Below are positions 20,449-30,142 of a stretch of DNA of 64,000 nucleotides, one piece after another; position 1 is the stretch's first letter, and each line of letters opens with the position of its first letter. The stretch comes from an uncultured Clostridia bacterium. GTDB taxonomy: Bacteria; Bacillota; Clostridia; TANB77; CAG-508. The notes beneath the pieces are model-generated. The model worked only from the letters and a program-made list of their open reading frames with translations, made no database searches and was not told the origin of the DNA. The stretch covers positions 62,001 through 126,000 of the forward strand of contig CANPFR010000003.1 in NCBI GenBank assembly GCA_947573445.1. Direction: 5' to 3'. A program made the position numbers and the translations under genes.

Positions 20449-21113
20449 TTAAACCAATTTTCCATCTTCAATTTTCAAGATTCTATCAGCCATATTAGCA
20501 ATTTCCAAGTTGTGTGTAATCATAATAATTGTTTGCTGATATTCTCGATTCGATTTTTGTAGCAATTCCACAATTTCGTCACTTGACTTTGAATCTAAAT
20601 TTCCTGTTGGTTCATCTGCCAAAATAATTGCTGGACTAGTAATCATGCTTCTTGCTATCGAAGTTCTTTGTTGCTGACCTCCTGATAACTCATTTGGCAA
20701 ATGTGTTTTTCTTTTCTCCAATCCCAAAAGTTTAATAAGTTCATCTAACTTCTCTTTATCAACCTTTTGATTATCTAATTTCAATGGCAAAGTAATATTT
20801 TCCTCAACATTTAAAATTGGTATCAAATTGTAAAACTGATAAATAAGACCTACTTTTCTTCTCCTAAAAACAGCAAGTTCATCATCATTTAGCTTGTAAA
20901 TATCTTCCCCATCAATAAAAACATTACCACTTGTTGGTCTATCAACTCCACCGAAGCAAATGTAAAAGGGTAGACTTTCCACTTCCGAGACGCCCCCACA
21001 ATCGCTACAAACTCACCTTTTTCCACCTGAAACGATAAATTGTCAATCGCTTTTACCTGGGTACTTCCCTTCCCATAAACTTTGCTCAGATTTTCTACTC
21101 TTAATATTTCCAT
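20449..21113 (-). CDS. ABC transporter ATP-binding protein (LolD/MacB type), read with two +1 shifts at CGG
   Basis: The ATPase partner of the permease. Start at ATG 21113 (MEILRVENLSKVYG). Two CGG triplets 34 nt apart break the frame. Reading the first (CGGA) as Gly creates Walker A VGASGSGKST. Reading the second (CGGT) as Gly gives LLHLLGGVDRPTSG and joins the long frame, which has the Q-loop YQFYNLIP, signature LSGGQQQ, Walker B IILADEP and H-loop ITHN. The result is a perfect 220-residue ATPase. Between the two sites frame 0 is nonsense (KWKVYPFTF). A decaying gene would not be repaired by the same operation twice. Confidence 0.93.
20951..20953 (-). other. Second CGG +1 frameshift site in the ABC ATPase gene
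   Basis: Coding strand CTT CGGT GGA; skipping one base gives Leu-Gly-Gly of the conserved LGG(V/L)D stretch. Confidence 0.9.
20985..20987 (-). other. First CGG +1 frameshift site in the ABC ATPase gene, inside Walker A
   Basis: Coding strand TCT CGGA AGT; skipping one base gives Ser-Gly-Ser of the Walker A motif. Confidence 0.92.
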
Positions 21114-21206
21114 AAAATTCCCCTTTCTTAAAACATGCAGATTTTCTTTTAACAATTTCATTATAGTACAGGAAAAATCACAAGTAAATAAATTGGGGGA
21201 AAACTT

Positions 21207-21246
21207 AAGAAAAGATTAATAATTTTTCAATTATTAATCTTTTCTT
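21207..21246 (-). terminator. Terminator after the pentapeptide-repeat gene
   Basis: A perfect 18-bp stem with a TTTC loop lies 38 nt past the stop at 21284. Flanks are moderately T-rich on both strands. Confidence 0.75.
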
Positions 21247-21283
21247 GTTTTAATACCCAAAATGAGAATCTCCCTTGCGTTTT

Positions 21284-21917
21284 TTATTTAATTTTCACTC
21301 CCATCAAATACAACAAATCAACTGCCTGAAACTGATTGATACTCGCTCCTTTTATATCTTCCAAGGAAACCGCTATTCCTTCTATTACGGAATCTGACAA
21401 GTCAATTCCCTTTAAACTTGTTTTAAAAAACTGGGCTCCGTCTTAAATCAGCTTCTTGAAAATACATCTGCTTTAATTTATTTTCCTGAAAATAAGCATT
21501 TCGTAATACCGTATTTTTAAATAATACATTTTCTATACTCGCTCTAGAAAGATTGCTATAATTGGCATTAGAATATAAGAAAGAAACATTGTATAACCTA
21601 GCCTCCACAAAATTACATCCCGTTATTTTGCAATTATCAAATTCGCACCTTATAAATCCACAATTTTCAAAAGAAGTATTCGAAAAATTGCAATTGCTAA
21701 ATTTTGCGTTCATAAAGGTACTTTTATCTAACTTACAATTCGTCATATTCACATGATAAAATATCACATTTTCGAATTTTAAATCGTCCAGCACTAATTC
21801 TTCTTTTTCTATATTTTCTAATCGTTGATTTTTGATTTCTGCATCTTCTGTTATTTCAAAATCTTTCGCATTTTTTAAATCTTTCAAAAACATTTCTTGT
21901 GGTTTTAGTATTTTCAT
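21284..21917 (-). CDS. Pentapeptide-repeat protein, read with a +1 shift at CGG
   Basis: A right-handed beta-helix protein of A(D/N)LxX repeats, with many F/L-x-N-C-x-F units (for example FSNCNFSNTSFENCGF). Frame 0 ends at ADLRR-SPVF. Reading CGGA at 21438 as Gly gives ADLRGAQFFKTSLKGIDLSD, continuing the repeat register, and runs to a stop at 21284 (210 residues). The C-terminal tail (QFQAVDLLYLMGVKIK) is typical of B. subtilis YjcF-like pentapeptide proteins. The restored register across the site is strong evidence that the tail belongs to it. Function unknown. Confidence 0.88.
21438..21440 (-). other. CGG +1 frameshift site in the pentapeptide-repeat gene
   Basis: Coding strand AGA CGGA GCC; skipping one base gives Arg-Gly-Ala in a repeat unit. 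Confidence 0.88.
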
Positions 21918-21972
21918 TCTTTACTTTTCCTTTTTTTCATTCCTCATTTTTATCATAACACAAAAATATTTT

Positions 21973-22971
21973 TCACACAATATACCAAATTCGATTTTTC
22001 TCAAAATAATGACTTAATTCCTCACGAAAAAATACTTCTCCTTCTTTTCTAATTTCACTTTTATACATATATTTTCCTCTTCCACGCCCTGTCATTTTGG
22101 TTTTATCAAATATCTGAATAGCATTTGCAAAAGCCTCACTGTTAATGGCATTATGAACATAACTATAGGTCATAAATATCACTTCAAAAAATACCTGTTT
22201 TTTTGCCTTTTCGCTTAAATTTTCTTGTAAATACAAAATCAATTCATGATACTTCTCACGCCAATTTTCCAAAAAAATAACTGGTGCAATCAAGATTCCA
22301 ACCTCATAATCAGCTTCTACTAATTTATTAATCGCCTCAATTCTCTCCTTTAAACGAGACGTTCCAAATTCCACATGATTGATAATATACTCTGGATTCA
22401 CACTCATACGAATAATCACTTTTCGCTTATGATCAAGCGTAAGCAAATCATCCACATATGAAAATTTCGTTGGAAATGTCAATTTTCCTTTTGAAACACT
22501 TTTAAAATTCTCAATCGTCCATACTAAATTATTAGTGATTGTATTTTCCAAAATTAAATCACTATTACTCCCAATTTCAAATGTCAATTCCTTTTCTGAC
22601 TGATTCGCTGTTTTGATAATTTTTTCTAACATTTTTTCGCGATTAACAAACAATCGCATATACGCACACTTATTATAATTACAAACCAAATAACAATACA
22701 TACAACTTGCTGTGCAACCTGATGAAGTATATGGAACTAAGTAATCCGAAACTTTATGATTTTCCACAAATTGATGTGTTTTTCGAACCCCAATAATTAA
22801 ATTTCTTTTCATCTTCAGAAACTCAGAATTTTCTTTTTTCCTCATTTCCTCAATATTATTATGATTTTCTATTTCAACCTTAGGAACTTCCTGATATTTC
22901 TCCAATAACATTTTTCCTAACTCATAATTTTCTATTTCTTTTTCAAAATAAATAGCTGTTGGCTTAAACAT
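21973..22971 (-). CDS. splB: Spore photoproduct lyase-like radical SAM protein
   Basis: A radical SAM enzyme that repairs the spore thymine dimer. The cluster motif GCTASCMYCYL matches the CxxxCxYCYL of spore photoproduct lyase and is followed by YMRLFVN. Later blocks KFSYVDDLL, VNPEYIINHVEFGTS and GRGRGKYMY also match. I choose ATG 22971 because AGGAG lies six bases upstream; a longer frame to 23007 has no site. Length is 332 residues, as in SplB. It supports sporulation, together with the coat genes. Confidence 0.85.
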   Translation of the reverse strand: MFKPTAIYFEKEIENYELGKMLLEKYQEVPKVEIENHNNIEEMRKKENSEFLKMKRNLIIGVRKTHQFVENHKVSDYLVPYTSSGCTASCMYCYLVCNYNKCAYMRLFVNREKMLEKIIKTANQSEKELTFEIGSNSDLILENTITNNLVWTIENFKSVSKGKLTFPTKFSYVDDLLTLDHKRKVIIRMSVNPEYIINHVEFGTSRLKERIEAINKLVEADYEVGILIAPVIFLENWREKYHELILYLQENLSEKAKKQVFFEVIFMTYSYVHNAINSEAFANAIQIFDKTKMTGRGRGKYMYKSEIRKEGEVFFREELSHYFEKNRIWYIV

Positions 22972-23034
22972 ATTTTTTCTCCTTTTTACTATGTTTTCCA
23001 CCAACAACTATTTTTATGCTTTTATTTAATTTCA

Positions 23035-23133
23035 CTATACTTTATATTCTGAAACATCTGGCTCCACAAAAATACTATCCTCTACCTGAACAAATTCATA
23101 ATTTTTTCCTTTGTAACATAAATTTTGTAATTC
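23035..23133 (-). pseudogene. Short C-terminal gene remnant
   Basis: A 32-codon open frame directly after a stop reads like a protein C-terminus (YKGKNYEFVQVEDSIFVEPD) but has no start codon or ribosome site. The family is not recognised. It could also be chance. Confidence 0.3.
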
Positions 23134-23179
23134 TTACTTATGTTATAACATATTTGGGTTAAAAGGCAAATTTTTTATG

Positions 23180-24265
23180 TTATTTTGCTCCATTTTGCAC
23201 TTTTGAAATATCGCTTATTTGGGCTGCAAAATAAGGCAAATCTTTTCCTCTTTCTATTAACAATATTGAAAATGTATCATCTACCATAAATTCCCTTGGC
23301 TCTGCTGGAAGCATTGCTGCTGATTTTGTTATCATCATTCCAGCTTCACTTTTTACTTTTCCACCAGTTTTATCTAACTCAAACTCAATGGTTTGCAAGG
23401 CTTTTTGAATTTCATATTCTTCTCCATTTGAAAAGAAAAACGGCTGATTTTCAAGTTCTTGAAATTCCTTTTTTACATTAAAATTGATATTGGGAATTTT
23501 CAAAGTATCTCCTTTTTCAAAATGATGGCTTCCTTCATAATTTCTTTCTTTTTCCTGAATCGACTCATAAATCTGACCAAACGTTTCTTCTTTATTTCCT
23601 CTTGTCATAATCACTTCATCATTTTCCTTAGTCAATAACCTGACAGCAAAATTCTCCTTTGACTCATAATATAGTACTTCAACTTGGTCTCTCACATCAC
23701 TTTCTGTGCTCTCATTTATACCAAAATATTGGACATTTTCATACTTTCCAAATTTTCCATTCTCCAATTCTGTAAATACATTTGGGAATTTAAACTCCTT
23801 TTTTAACATTGCATATAAAAAATAATCCTCTGGACTTGCCTTTTTCCAATCAAAACTATCCAAAATACTACTCGTTTCATTAAATTTCTCTTGAATTGCC
23901 TTCTCAATTTCTGATTTCAACTGCAAACTTGGCACACCATATACCTTATAATAGCTATCTTCTGATAACTGATTTGTTGTGAAAGTTCCCTTATTTAAAT
24001 TGTCAATCTTTTCTGTTTGTTTTGAAAAAATAATATCTTGTTTGGCTAAATTCTGTTTCAAATCATTCCAAATCAAATTAAATGTCCCACACCAAGCTGT
24101 ATTTTCTCCAATTTTATCCTCCAATGACATAACAATATCAATTTCTGTACTCACTTCATATCCCTCCTCTTGTATTTCGTCTTTTTTGTTTAATTTAGTG
24201 ATGGTAACAATACTTACTACCATCACCAAAATAACAACACTTATTATCATTATTTTCTTTTTCAT
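23180..24265 (-). CDS. Membrane-anchored divergent serpin-like protein
   Basis: 361 residues with an N-terminal anchor or signal (about 3-22), so it is exposed outside the membrane. The C-terminal third reads like a serpin: EIQKALQTIEFELDKTGGK, then an SEAGMM hinge-like stretch, a variable loop, and EFMVDDTFSILLIERGKDL followed by a final beta strand. The N-terminal part (NTAWCGTFNLIWNDLKQNL) is common in clostridial proteins of this kind. Whether it inhibits proteases is unknown: the loop lacks the usual small-residue hinge in full. It is a single-gene unit. Confidence 0.6.
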   Translation of the reverse strand: MKKKIMIISVVILVMVVSIVTITKLNKKDEIQEEGYEVSTEIDIVMSLEDKIGENTAWCGTFNLIWNDLKQNLAKQDIIFSKQTEKIDNLNKGTFTTNQLSEDSYYKVYGVPSLQLKSEIEKAIQEKFNETSSILDSFDWKKASPEDYFLYAMLKKEFKFPNVFTELENGKFGKYENVQYFGINESTESDVRDQVEVLYYESKENFAVRLLTKENDEVIMTRGNKEETFGQIYESIQEKERNYEGSHHFEKGDTLKIPNINFNVKKEFQELENQPFFFSNGEEYEIQKALQTIEFELDKTGGKVKSEAGMMITKSAAMLPAEPREFMVDDTFSILLIERGKDLPYFAAQISDISKVQNGAK

Positions 24266-24385
24266 CCCTTCTCCTCCTATCTCTTATTTTATAAAATTAT
24301 ATCATTTTCACCAAACTCTGTAAATCCCTTTACAATCGATTCATTTTATGTTAAACTACAAAAAAAATAAAATGAGGTATTTCAA

Positions 24386-24730
24386 TTGGTAAATAGCAAA
24401 AACTTTCTAGGAAAAATAGTTGATGTAAAAATAGACCGTCCCTTGGGATATAAACATCCTAAATGGGGATTTATTTATCCTGTTAATTATGGTTATATTC
24501 CAAACACAATTAGTGGGGATGGCGAAGAATTAGATTGTTATATTTTAGGTATATTTGAACCTTTAGAAGATTTCTGTGGTAAGTGTATTGCCATCATTCA
24601 TCGTTTAAATGACAATGATGATAAATTGATTATAGTCCCTGAAAATCAAAGCTTTTCAAACGATGAAATTCGTGTTTTGACTGAATTTCAAGAAAGATTT
24701 TTCGAAAGTAAAATTTGGCGTGAAAACTAA
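24386..24730 (+). CDS. Inorganic pyrophosphatase family protein
   Basis: 114 residues, starting at TTG 24386 with GAGG upstream. Blocks IDRPLGYKHPK, YPVNYGYIPNT and DGEELDCYILG match the substrate- and Mg-binding core of family I pyrophosphatases. It is shorter than the usual 165-175 residues because the C-terminal helix and last strands are reduced; this compact form occurs in clostridia. It is the only plus-strand gene nearby and has its own terminator. Confidence 0.8.
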   Translation: MVNSKNFLGKIVDVKIDRPLGYKHPKWGFIYPVNYGYIPNTISGDGEELDCYILGIFEPLEDFCGKCIAIIHRLNDNDDKLIIVPENQSFSNDEIRVLTEFQERFFESKIWREN

Positions 24731-24757
24731 TTTGTTTTTAACAACATCAAAAATTTT

Positions 24758-24781
24758 AGCAGTTATTTTAAAATAACTGCT
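24758..24781. terminator. Bidirectional terminator between convergent genes
   Basis: A perfect 24-nt palindrome (AGCAGTTATTTT and its complement) overlaps the stop of the DHH gene on the minus strand and follows the pyrophosphatase gene on the plus strand. Confidence 0.65.
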
Positions 24782-25694
24782 ACTTTGTTTCATTTTCTCT
24801 AGCCTTTTTTATGATTTCTTTTCTTAACCAAAGTTCTCCTAACTCCATAGTATCACCTTCAAATGTTCCGTTTAATAGGTTTTCTAAGTTTTTTTGTATC
24901 TGGGCATCTTTGGCTAAAATATAACTTTTGCCATCTTTTAGGCAAATTAGATTCATCATCCAATCAGTTCCTATTTGATTTAATGTTTCCTCTATAAGAA
25001 ACTTGTTTTCCAATATTTTTTGCTTATCCCAAATGGTTAATTGGCCAAATACAGGTGGTAAAATATCACTTACTCTTTCGATTTTGGTATCATTTTCAAT
25101 GGCTTTTTTTAGATTCTTTTCAATAACAACTTGACACTCAGAAAAATATTTTTCTGCATAGTTTTCCTTCATCTGAATTCGATTTTCCAACTTTTGATAA
25201 GCTATATTATCTCTTTTCGTTGTGATTTTAGCTTGAAAATTAAGTGTATTATCAAGAATAGCAGCCATTAATAAATAGGCTATTTCTTGGGACATTGCTT
25301 CTAACAAATTTTCTTGTTCATAGACTTCTACAATCAAAGTAGCTACAGCACCTATAAATTCTATCTTTGCCTTTTCTCCTAATTGATTTTTCCATAACAT
25401 TTCAAATCCTGTATGATGGTCAATTATTTCTATTATTTCATCATACTTTACAATTGTATCGAAATAACTCGGATCCGATACATCTATTATAATAAATTTA
25501 TCCTCTTTATTTTCTTCATACTCTTCAAACTTAGGTGCTAAATGACGCAAACTTGGTGTAATGCTTTCATTGAAATTAGCACTACTTACAGCTTTTGCCT
25601 TTTTTCCCTTCAAATTCAATAAATTAGCATAGGCTATACAGCCTGCATAGGCATCGATATCAATATATCTCGAACCAGATGTTACAATTGTCAT
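24780..25694 (-). CDS. DHH-family phosphoesterase-like protein
   Basis: 304 residues. It begins with a DHH-superfamily N-terminus in which the usual motif I reads SRYIDIDAYAGC. The DHH-like motif IIDHHTGF and a preceding VSDPSYFDT follow, and a DNTLNFQAKIT block matches motif IV. This arrangement is that of manganese pyrophosphatase and exopolyphosphatase relatives. It lies 1 nt after an enolase relic. Substrate unknown. Confidence 0.75.
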   Translation of the reverse strand: MTIVTSGSRYIDIDAYAGCIAYANLLNLKGKKAKAVSSANFNESITPSLRHLAPKFEEYEENKEDKFIIIDVSDPSYFDTIVKYDEIIEIIDHHTGFEMLWKNQLGEKAKIEFIGAVATLIVEVYEQENLLEAMSQEIAYLLMAAILDNTLNFQAKITTKRDNIAYQKLENRIQMKENYAEKYFSECQVVIEKNLKKAIENDTKIERVSDILPPVFGQLTIWDKQKILENKFLIEETLNQIGTDWMMNLICLKDGKSYILAKDAQIQKNLENLLNGTFEGDTMELGELWLRKEIIKKARENETK

Positions 25695-25695
25695 T

Positions 25696-26010
<315 letters not shown>

Positions 26011-26102
26011 TTAATATATTACATGTGTAGTACCTCGCTTTTTAGCCACGATTTTGGCAAAAGCCAATGATAGAGAAAAAGTAATGGTAGAACCTAGCTG
26101 TG

Positions 26103-26771
26103 TTATGTCTTACCTTCAATTTCTATCATTTCTTCATTTTCCAAAATTTCATATTCTACATCATATTTCTCAAAATTGGTTTGTATGAATTCCAAATCTG
26201 GTGGAAATGCTGGATTATCCATGTGAATTGGAATTGTCAAAACAGCTCCAATTTCTTTGGCATATAATGCTGCTTCAAAAGCTGACATTGTCAAACCATG
26301 TCCTGTGACTGGAGTGCATAAAATATCGGCTTTATAATCATTTTTAAAGCAAATGGTATCACTTGTCGTATACAATCGATTTTCTCCATCATCTACAATG
26401 TAGCCAACATTTTCATGAACTTCTTTATCACCTTTAAGTAATGGTTGGTAACCATGAATGGCATGCACAACTTCAATTTTGATGTCATCTAATTCAATTA
26501 CATCATTTTCCTTTACAATTTGAATTGGCATACTTTTATCCACATTTTGTACTTCTTCTGTGGAATAAATTTTGATATTCTTGTTTAATTTTTTTAGCAC
26601 TTCTGTGTTGTAATGATCAGGGTGTTTGTGTGTAATTAAAATAATATCAGCTGTATTCCAAGTTGCAAAATACTCTTCCTTGTATTTTAACGTGCCTGGG
26701 TCAATTAAAATTTTTTTATCCTTTGTTTCAATCCATAAACAGGATTGTGGAAATTTTGTAATTTTCATCAT
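26103..26771 (-). CDS. Metallo-beta-lactamase-fold hydrolase (UlaG-like)
   Basis: 222 residues with the metal motif THKHPDHYN (HxHxDH), an early SCLWIETKDKKILIDPG and later VTGHGLTMS and PIHMDNP metal ligands. It belongs to the UlaG/YtkL-type metal-dependent hydrolases. Substrate unknown. ATG 26771 follows AAAGGAGTGAAAAA. Confidence 0.85.
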   Translation of the reverse strand: MMKITKFPQSCLWIETKDKKILIDPGTLKYKEEYFATWNTADIILITHKHPDHYNTEVLKKLNKNIKIYSTEEVQNVDKSMPIQIVKENDVIELDDIKIEVVHAIHGYQPLLKGDKEVHENVGYIVDDGENRLYTTSDTICFKNDYKADILCTPVTGHGLTMSAFEAALYAKEIGAVLTIPIHMDNPAFPPDLEFIQTNFEKYDVEYEILENEEMIEIEGKT

Positions 26772-26783
26772 TTTTTCACTCCT

Positions 26784-27347
26784 TTATCTATTTTTATTTT
26801 TGATATAAGTTCCAGTAAATTCCTGGGCTAAAATATCCATGTGGATACTATCATAAAATTTTCCATTTATAAATTTACATTTTCTTCTTCTGCCATATTC
26901 CTTAAATCCACATTTTTGATAACATTTTAGTGCTCTTTCATTAAATTCCATTAAGTTTAACCTGATATTTTGTAAATTTAAATAGTTAAATCCATAATCT
27001 AAAATTAACTGAATTGCCTCAGTCCCCAAACCTTTATTACGATATTCCTTGTCGCCAATAAATATTCCCAAAGTTGCTGTTCGATTGATTGCATTAATCT
27101 CTTCTAAACATACTGTTCCTATCATTTTATCATCTTCTAGTGTTACTATTACAAATGCTATATCTTCATTACCAGAATTCTCTTCTAAATATTTCCTCTC
27201 CGCTTCCAATGTCATTACAGTTCCACTTCTATCTAAATAATCAGTTGTTTCAAAATCATTTAACCATTCTGTAAAAATCTCTACATCCTCACTATTTCTT
27301 GGCGACAAATAAATATTTTCTCCGATTAGTTTTTTAAAATACTTCAT
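26784..27347 (-). CDS. GNAT acetyltransferase (RimJ/RimL-like)
   Basis: A ribosomal-protein-type or small-molecule acetyltransferase, 187 residues from ATG 27347 (AAGGAGAAAAAAC upstream; the frame to 27386 is an overextension). It contains the acetyl-CoA loop DKEYRNKGLGTEAIQLILDY and NERALKCYQKCGF. Second of two adjacent acetyltransferase genes. Confidence 0.85.
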   Translation of the reverse strand: MKYFKKLIGENIYLSPRNSEDVEIFTEWLNDFETTDYLDRSGTVMTLEAERKYLEENSGNEDIAFVIVTLEDDKMIGTVCLEEINAINRTATLGIFIGDKEYRNKGLGTEAIQLILDYGFNYLNLQNIRLNLMEFNERALKCYQKCGFKEYGRRRKCKFINGKFYDSIHMDILAQEFTGTYIKNKNR

Positions 27348-27363
27348 GTTTTTTCTCCTTACC

Positions 27364-27828
27364 TTATATTTCCATTGAATACGCAATACTTTTTACTTTC
27401 ATTCCAAAATCTTCATACACTTTAATGGCCTTTTCATTTTCTTGATTTACTGTCAAAGATAAATCTGTGCAACCATTCTTTTTTCCAAAATCTTTGACAA
27501 AATTCAATAACGCATTTCCAATTCCCTTTTCTCTCCATTTTTCATCCACACAAATTGCATCAATTTTCAAATACTTTTTAAATTTCAAACCATGATGATT
27601 TTTCTCCTGCATTGAAATCGTAACATAACCCACAATTTCATTTTCTAATTTTGCCACTAATATCTCCTCATTTTGAATTAGATTTTCAAAATATTCCTTT
27701 TGAAGTACATCTTCTACATGCAAATATAAATCTGGCCTCCACGCAACATGTATCTCGTGAACTTGTTTCGCTAATTTATTTACTTTTTCCAAATCCTCAA
27801 TTTTTGGTATTTCTACATTTACTTTCAC
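27364..27828 (-). CDS. GNAT acetyltransferase
   Basis: 154 residues from GTG 27828, which lies inside the end of the DUF402 gene (32-nt overlap, translational coupling likely). It has the acetyl-CoA loop DEKWREKGIGNALLNFV and the NQENEKAIKVYEDFGM block. Substrate unknown. Confidence 0.85.
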   Translation of the reverse strand: MKVNVEIPKIEDLEKVNKLAKQVHEIHVAWRPDLYLHVEDVLQKEYFENLIQNEEILVAKLENEIVGYVTISMQEKNHHGLKFKKYLKIDAICVDEKWREKGIGNALLNFVKDFGKKNGCTDLSLTVNQENEKAIKVYEDFGMKVKSIAYSMEI

Positions 27829-28367
27829 TTTTCCCTCCTAATTCTTCTAACATCTTTCTTAAAAATTCCTCCGTAAACACCTTCAACTTGCTCTCATTTC
27901 CTTTTAACTTTTTCACCAAATCATTAGCTATTTGATAAGCATCCTCAAATTCCTTTTTTGTTATTTCAGACTGGCCGAAGTGCTTCTTGTAAGTCATCCT
28001 CATCCAATAAAACAATCTGAAAATCTGGTTTTACTATAACATCCAAATATAAATCTTCTTCATAGGGAATTCCATTTTCTTTTCCTATTTTCTTGGCAAT
28101 ATCAAAATACCATTCTACAATTTTATTTTTCGCATCATAAATCGCTGTTAAGCACACTTTTGAGGCATAATCATAAAATTGCAACCATTTATAGTCATCG
28201 GCCAAAATACATAATTTTTCTTCTGACACATATTTACTTTTGGCTTTTATAAAATGGTTTAAATATACATCTCCCTTAAATCCCTCTTCCTCAAAAAACT
28301 GCATTTTCTGCTCAACTTTTATAACATTTTCCTGATTTTTTACATCATCTGCGAATCGTTTCTTCAA
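27797..28367 (-). CDS. DUF402 (FomD-like) protein, read with a +1 shift at CGG
   Basis: DUF402 proteins include FomD-type and ntdP-type nucleotide hydrolases. Frame 0 contains the core KWLQFYDYASKVCLTAIYD and IVEWYFDIA, with the acidic VIVKPDFQIVLLDEDDLQEA run, then CGG at 27975 and a stop two codons later. Reading CGGC as Gly gives EALGQSEITKKEFEDAYQIA, the normal C-terminal helix. Full length is 189 residues. The start is TTG 28367 with GAAGGG upstream. The gene end overlaps the next acetyltransferase. Confidence 0.87.
27975..27977 (-). other. CGG +1 frameshift site in the DUF402 gene
   Basis: Coding strand CTT CGGC CAG; skipping one base gives Leu-Gly-Gln and the C-terminal helix. Confidence 0.87.
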
Positions 28368-28383
28368 ATCGTATCCCTTCTCT

Positions 28384-28947
28384 CTATAAATTGAATTTCT
28401 CTTTTATCTTTTTTGCCACTTCCTCAGGTGAAAGATTTGTATTATCGATTTTGAAATAATTTTTGAAAATCTTTTCCCCTTCTCCTGGTTCAGAATTTAG
28501 TCTATGCCTTTTTAGTGAATTCAATATCTCGTTTTCACTCCATTCCAAATCTCGTTTGGAAACCTTGTGTTTTAAACGATTTCCTGTTTTATTTCTGCGT
28601 AATCTTTCCTCTAATGTTGTCTCTAATTCTACAACATACGATTCTTCGAACAAATTCATCCATTTTCCTGTTTCCACTTTTTCTTTTTCACAGTCATTTC
28701 CAAAATCAAAACATCCTGTAAAAATAATTCCTTTTTGGTCACTTTTAGCAAATTCCTCAAAAATTTGTAGTCGGAATAATCCATTTAATTTTTTAAATTG
28801 TTCACTTTTATATTCAAATATATTTAGTAATAAATCAATTGTCATATGATTATAAAGCAATTTATAGTCAATTAATTTTGCTAACTCCTGGCCTACCGTC
28901 ATTTTACCCACTGCTTGGGGACCAATAATCAATACAAACTTCGGCAT
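28384..28947 (-). CDS. P-loop nucleotide kinase-like protein
   Basis: 187 residues. The P-loop IIGPQAVGKMTVGQEL (GxxxxGKM/T) opens the protein, and a shikimate- or nucleoside-kinase-like lid with several Arg (RLRRNKTGNRLKHK) lies near 120. It resembles small AAA-type kinases found as accessory genes in Firmicutes. Substrate unknown. ATG 28947 follows AGGTGAGAG. Confidence 0.7.
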   Translation of the reverse strand: MPKFVLIIGPQAVGKMTVGQELAKLIDYKLLYNHMTIDLLLNIFEYKSEQFKKLNGLFRLQIFEEFAKSDQKGIIFTGCFDFGNDCEKEKVETGKWMNLFEESYVVELETTLEERLRRNKTGNRLKHKVSKRDLEWSENEILNSLKRHRLNSEPGEGEKIFKNYFKIDNTNLSPEEVAKKIKEKFNL

Positions 28948-28962
28948 TTTCTCTCACCTTTC

Positions 28963-30138
28963 CTATTTCATGTGCAATATCAAAAAATTTAATTTACGAA
29001 TAGCACTAGCAATGGCTTCATCTGATCCATCTTCTTTCTCCAATTCATCAACCAACATCAGGATTTTTCCATGGTATTTAGCAAACCTTATCTTTTCTAA
29101 AATGTCATTGGCTTCTTTTTCTACTTGTTTAAGAGCATCCTCCCTTTTGGTTTCGCCTTCCATAACACTTCTCAAAATCATTTTCATCTCCATAATTCGT
29201 TCCCTCAATTCTGCTTCTGGACTCCTGACCATTCTTCGTCTTCTCAAATAACTAAAACTTTTCTCATCCACTTCTTCTCTTTTGCTAATATCTCCAATTT
29301 CCTCAATTGCTTTATCCGAAACGTCATTTCCCTGATAATGCTGATTATACTCTTTTACAAATGTTTTTGTGTTACAGATGTAAAGTAATTGGTTAGTCGT
29401 TTTATAAAATTCATCTAATAGCTCTGGTCTACCACCTTGTTTTTTACCATCTCTGATTCTGTACCAATCTGGTTTTTCATCATTAGTTACAAAAATAATA
29501 TCTTTTTGTTCATGCTTTGCTTTTTCCATCATATCATAAAAAATATAATAATCACCAAAATTTTCATCTTTATTTTGGTCACAAAATCCAGGCGGAATTT
29601 TATTTTCCTCACGCCTTTTCGCTTCCTTTTTAATCACTTGCAAAGTTTCCTCATTTGCTGGCTCACCACATTTGCCATCAAAAAAAGTTATCATTTTATC
29701 CAAAACAATATCTTGTTTGCTAAAATGCTCTTGGCCTTTCTGTTCTTCTTTAATTAATTCTCTAATAGCCTCCTGGGCACGATTGATTTCTTGTATAATT
29801 TTTTCTCTACAGTTGATATCCTTTTTATCTACTTGTTGCAACTTATCAACAAAACCACTAAATTGCTTTTCAATCACAGTTTCAATATGTTCTAAAGAAT
29901 CTTCCACACTTTTTATGACATTTTCTTTATTTTTAAAATATTCCATACCAACCTGATAGGGAATCCAAAGTCTTTCGCTCATATGATCCAATATTTTCCA
30001 AATTTCATTTCTCGTATCACTAGAATAACGATAAAAATTTAAAATGATATTGGTATCAATTACCACAAGTGCGTTTTTCCAAAGTCTTTCTTGCTCGTTT
30101 TTTTCATAGGGAATATAACCTCTAAAATATTGCTTCAT
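28963..30138 (-). CDS. PIN-like domain protein (DUF4935/PIN_8)
   Basis: 391 residues. The PIN nuclease motif ALVVIDTNIILNFYRYSSD gives the first acidic residue; others lie in FGDYYIFYDMMEKAK and IIFVTNDEKPDWY (TND). The C-terminal half is a long coiled helix (ELRERIMEMKMILRS). It sits 5 nt after the type I restriction-like gene in the same direction, so it is probably an effector in that locus. PIN_8 proteins usually occur singly in accessory DNA; cleavage of RNA is expected from the fold but not shown. Confidence 0.75.
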   Translation of the reverse strand: MKQYFRGYIPYEKNEQERLWKNALVVIDTNIILNFYRYSSDTRNEIWKILDHMSERLWIPYQVGMEYFKNKENVIKSVEDSLEHIETVIEKQFSGFVDKLQQVDKKDINCREKIIQEINRAQEAIRELIKEEQKGQEHFSKQDIVLDKMITFFDGKCGEPANEETLQVIKKEAKRREENKIPPGFCDQNKDENFGDYYIFYDMMEKAKHEQKDIIFVTNDEKPDWYRIRDGKKQGGRPELLDEFYKTTNQLLYICNTKTFVKEYNQHYQGNDVSDKAIEEIGDISKREEVDEKSFSYLRRRRMVRSPEAELRERIMEMKMILRSVMEGETKREDALKQVEKEANDILEKIRFAKYHGKILMLVDELEKEDGSDEAIASAIRKLNFLILHMK

Positions 30139-30142
30139 AACT

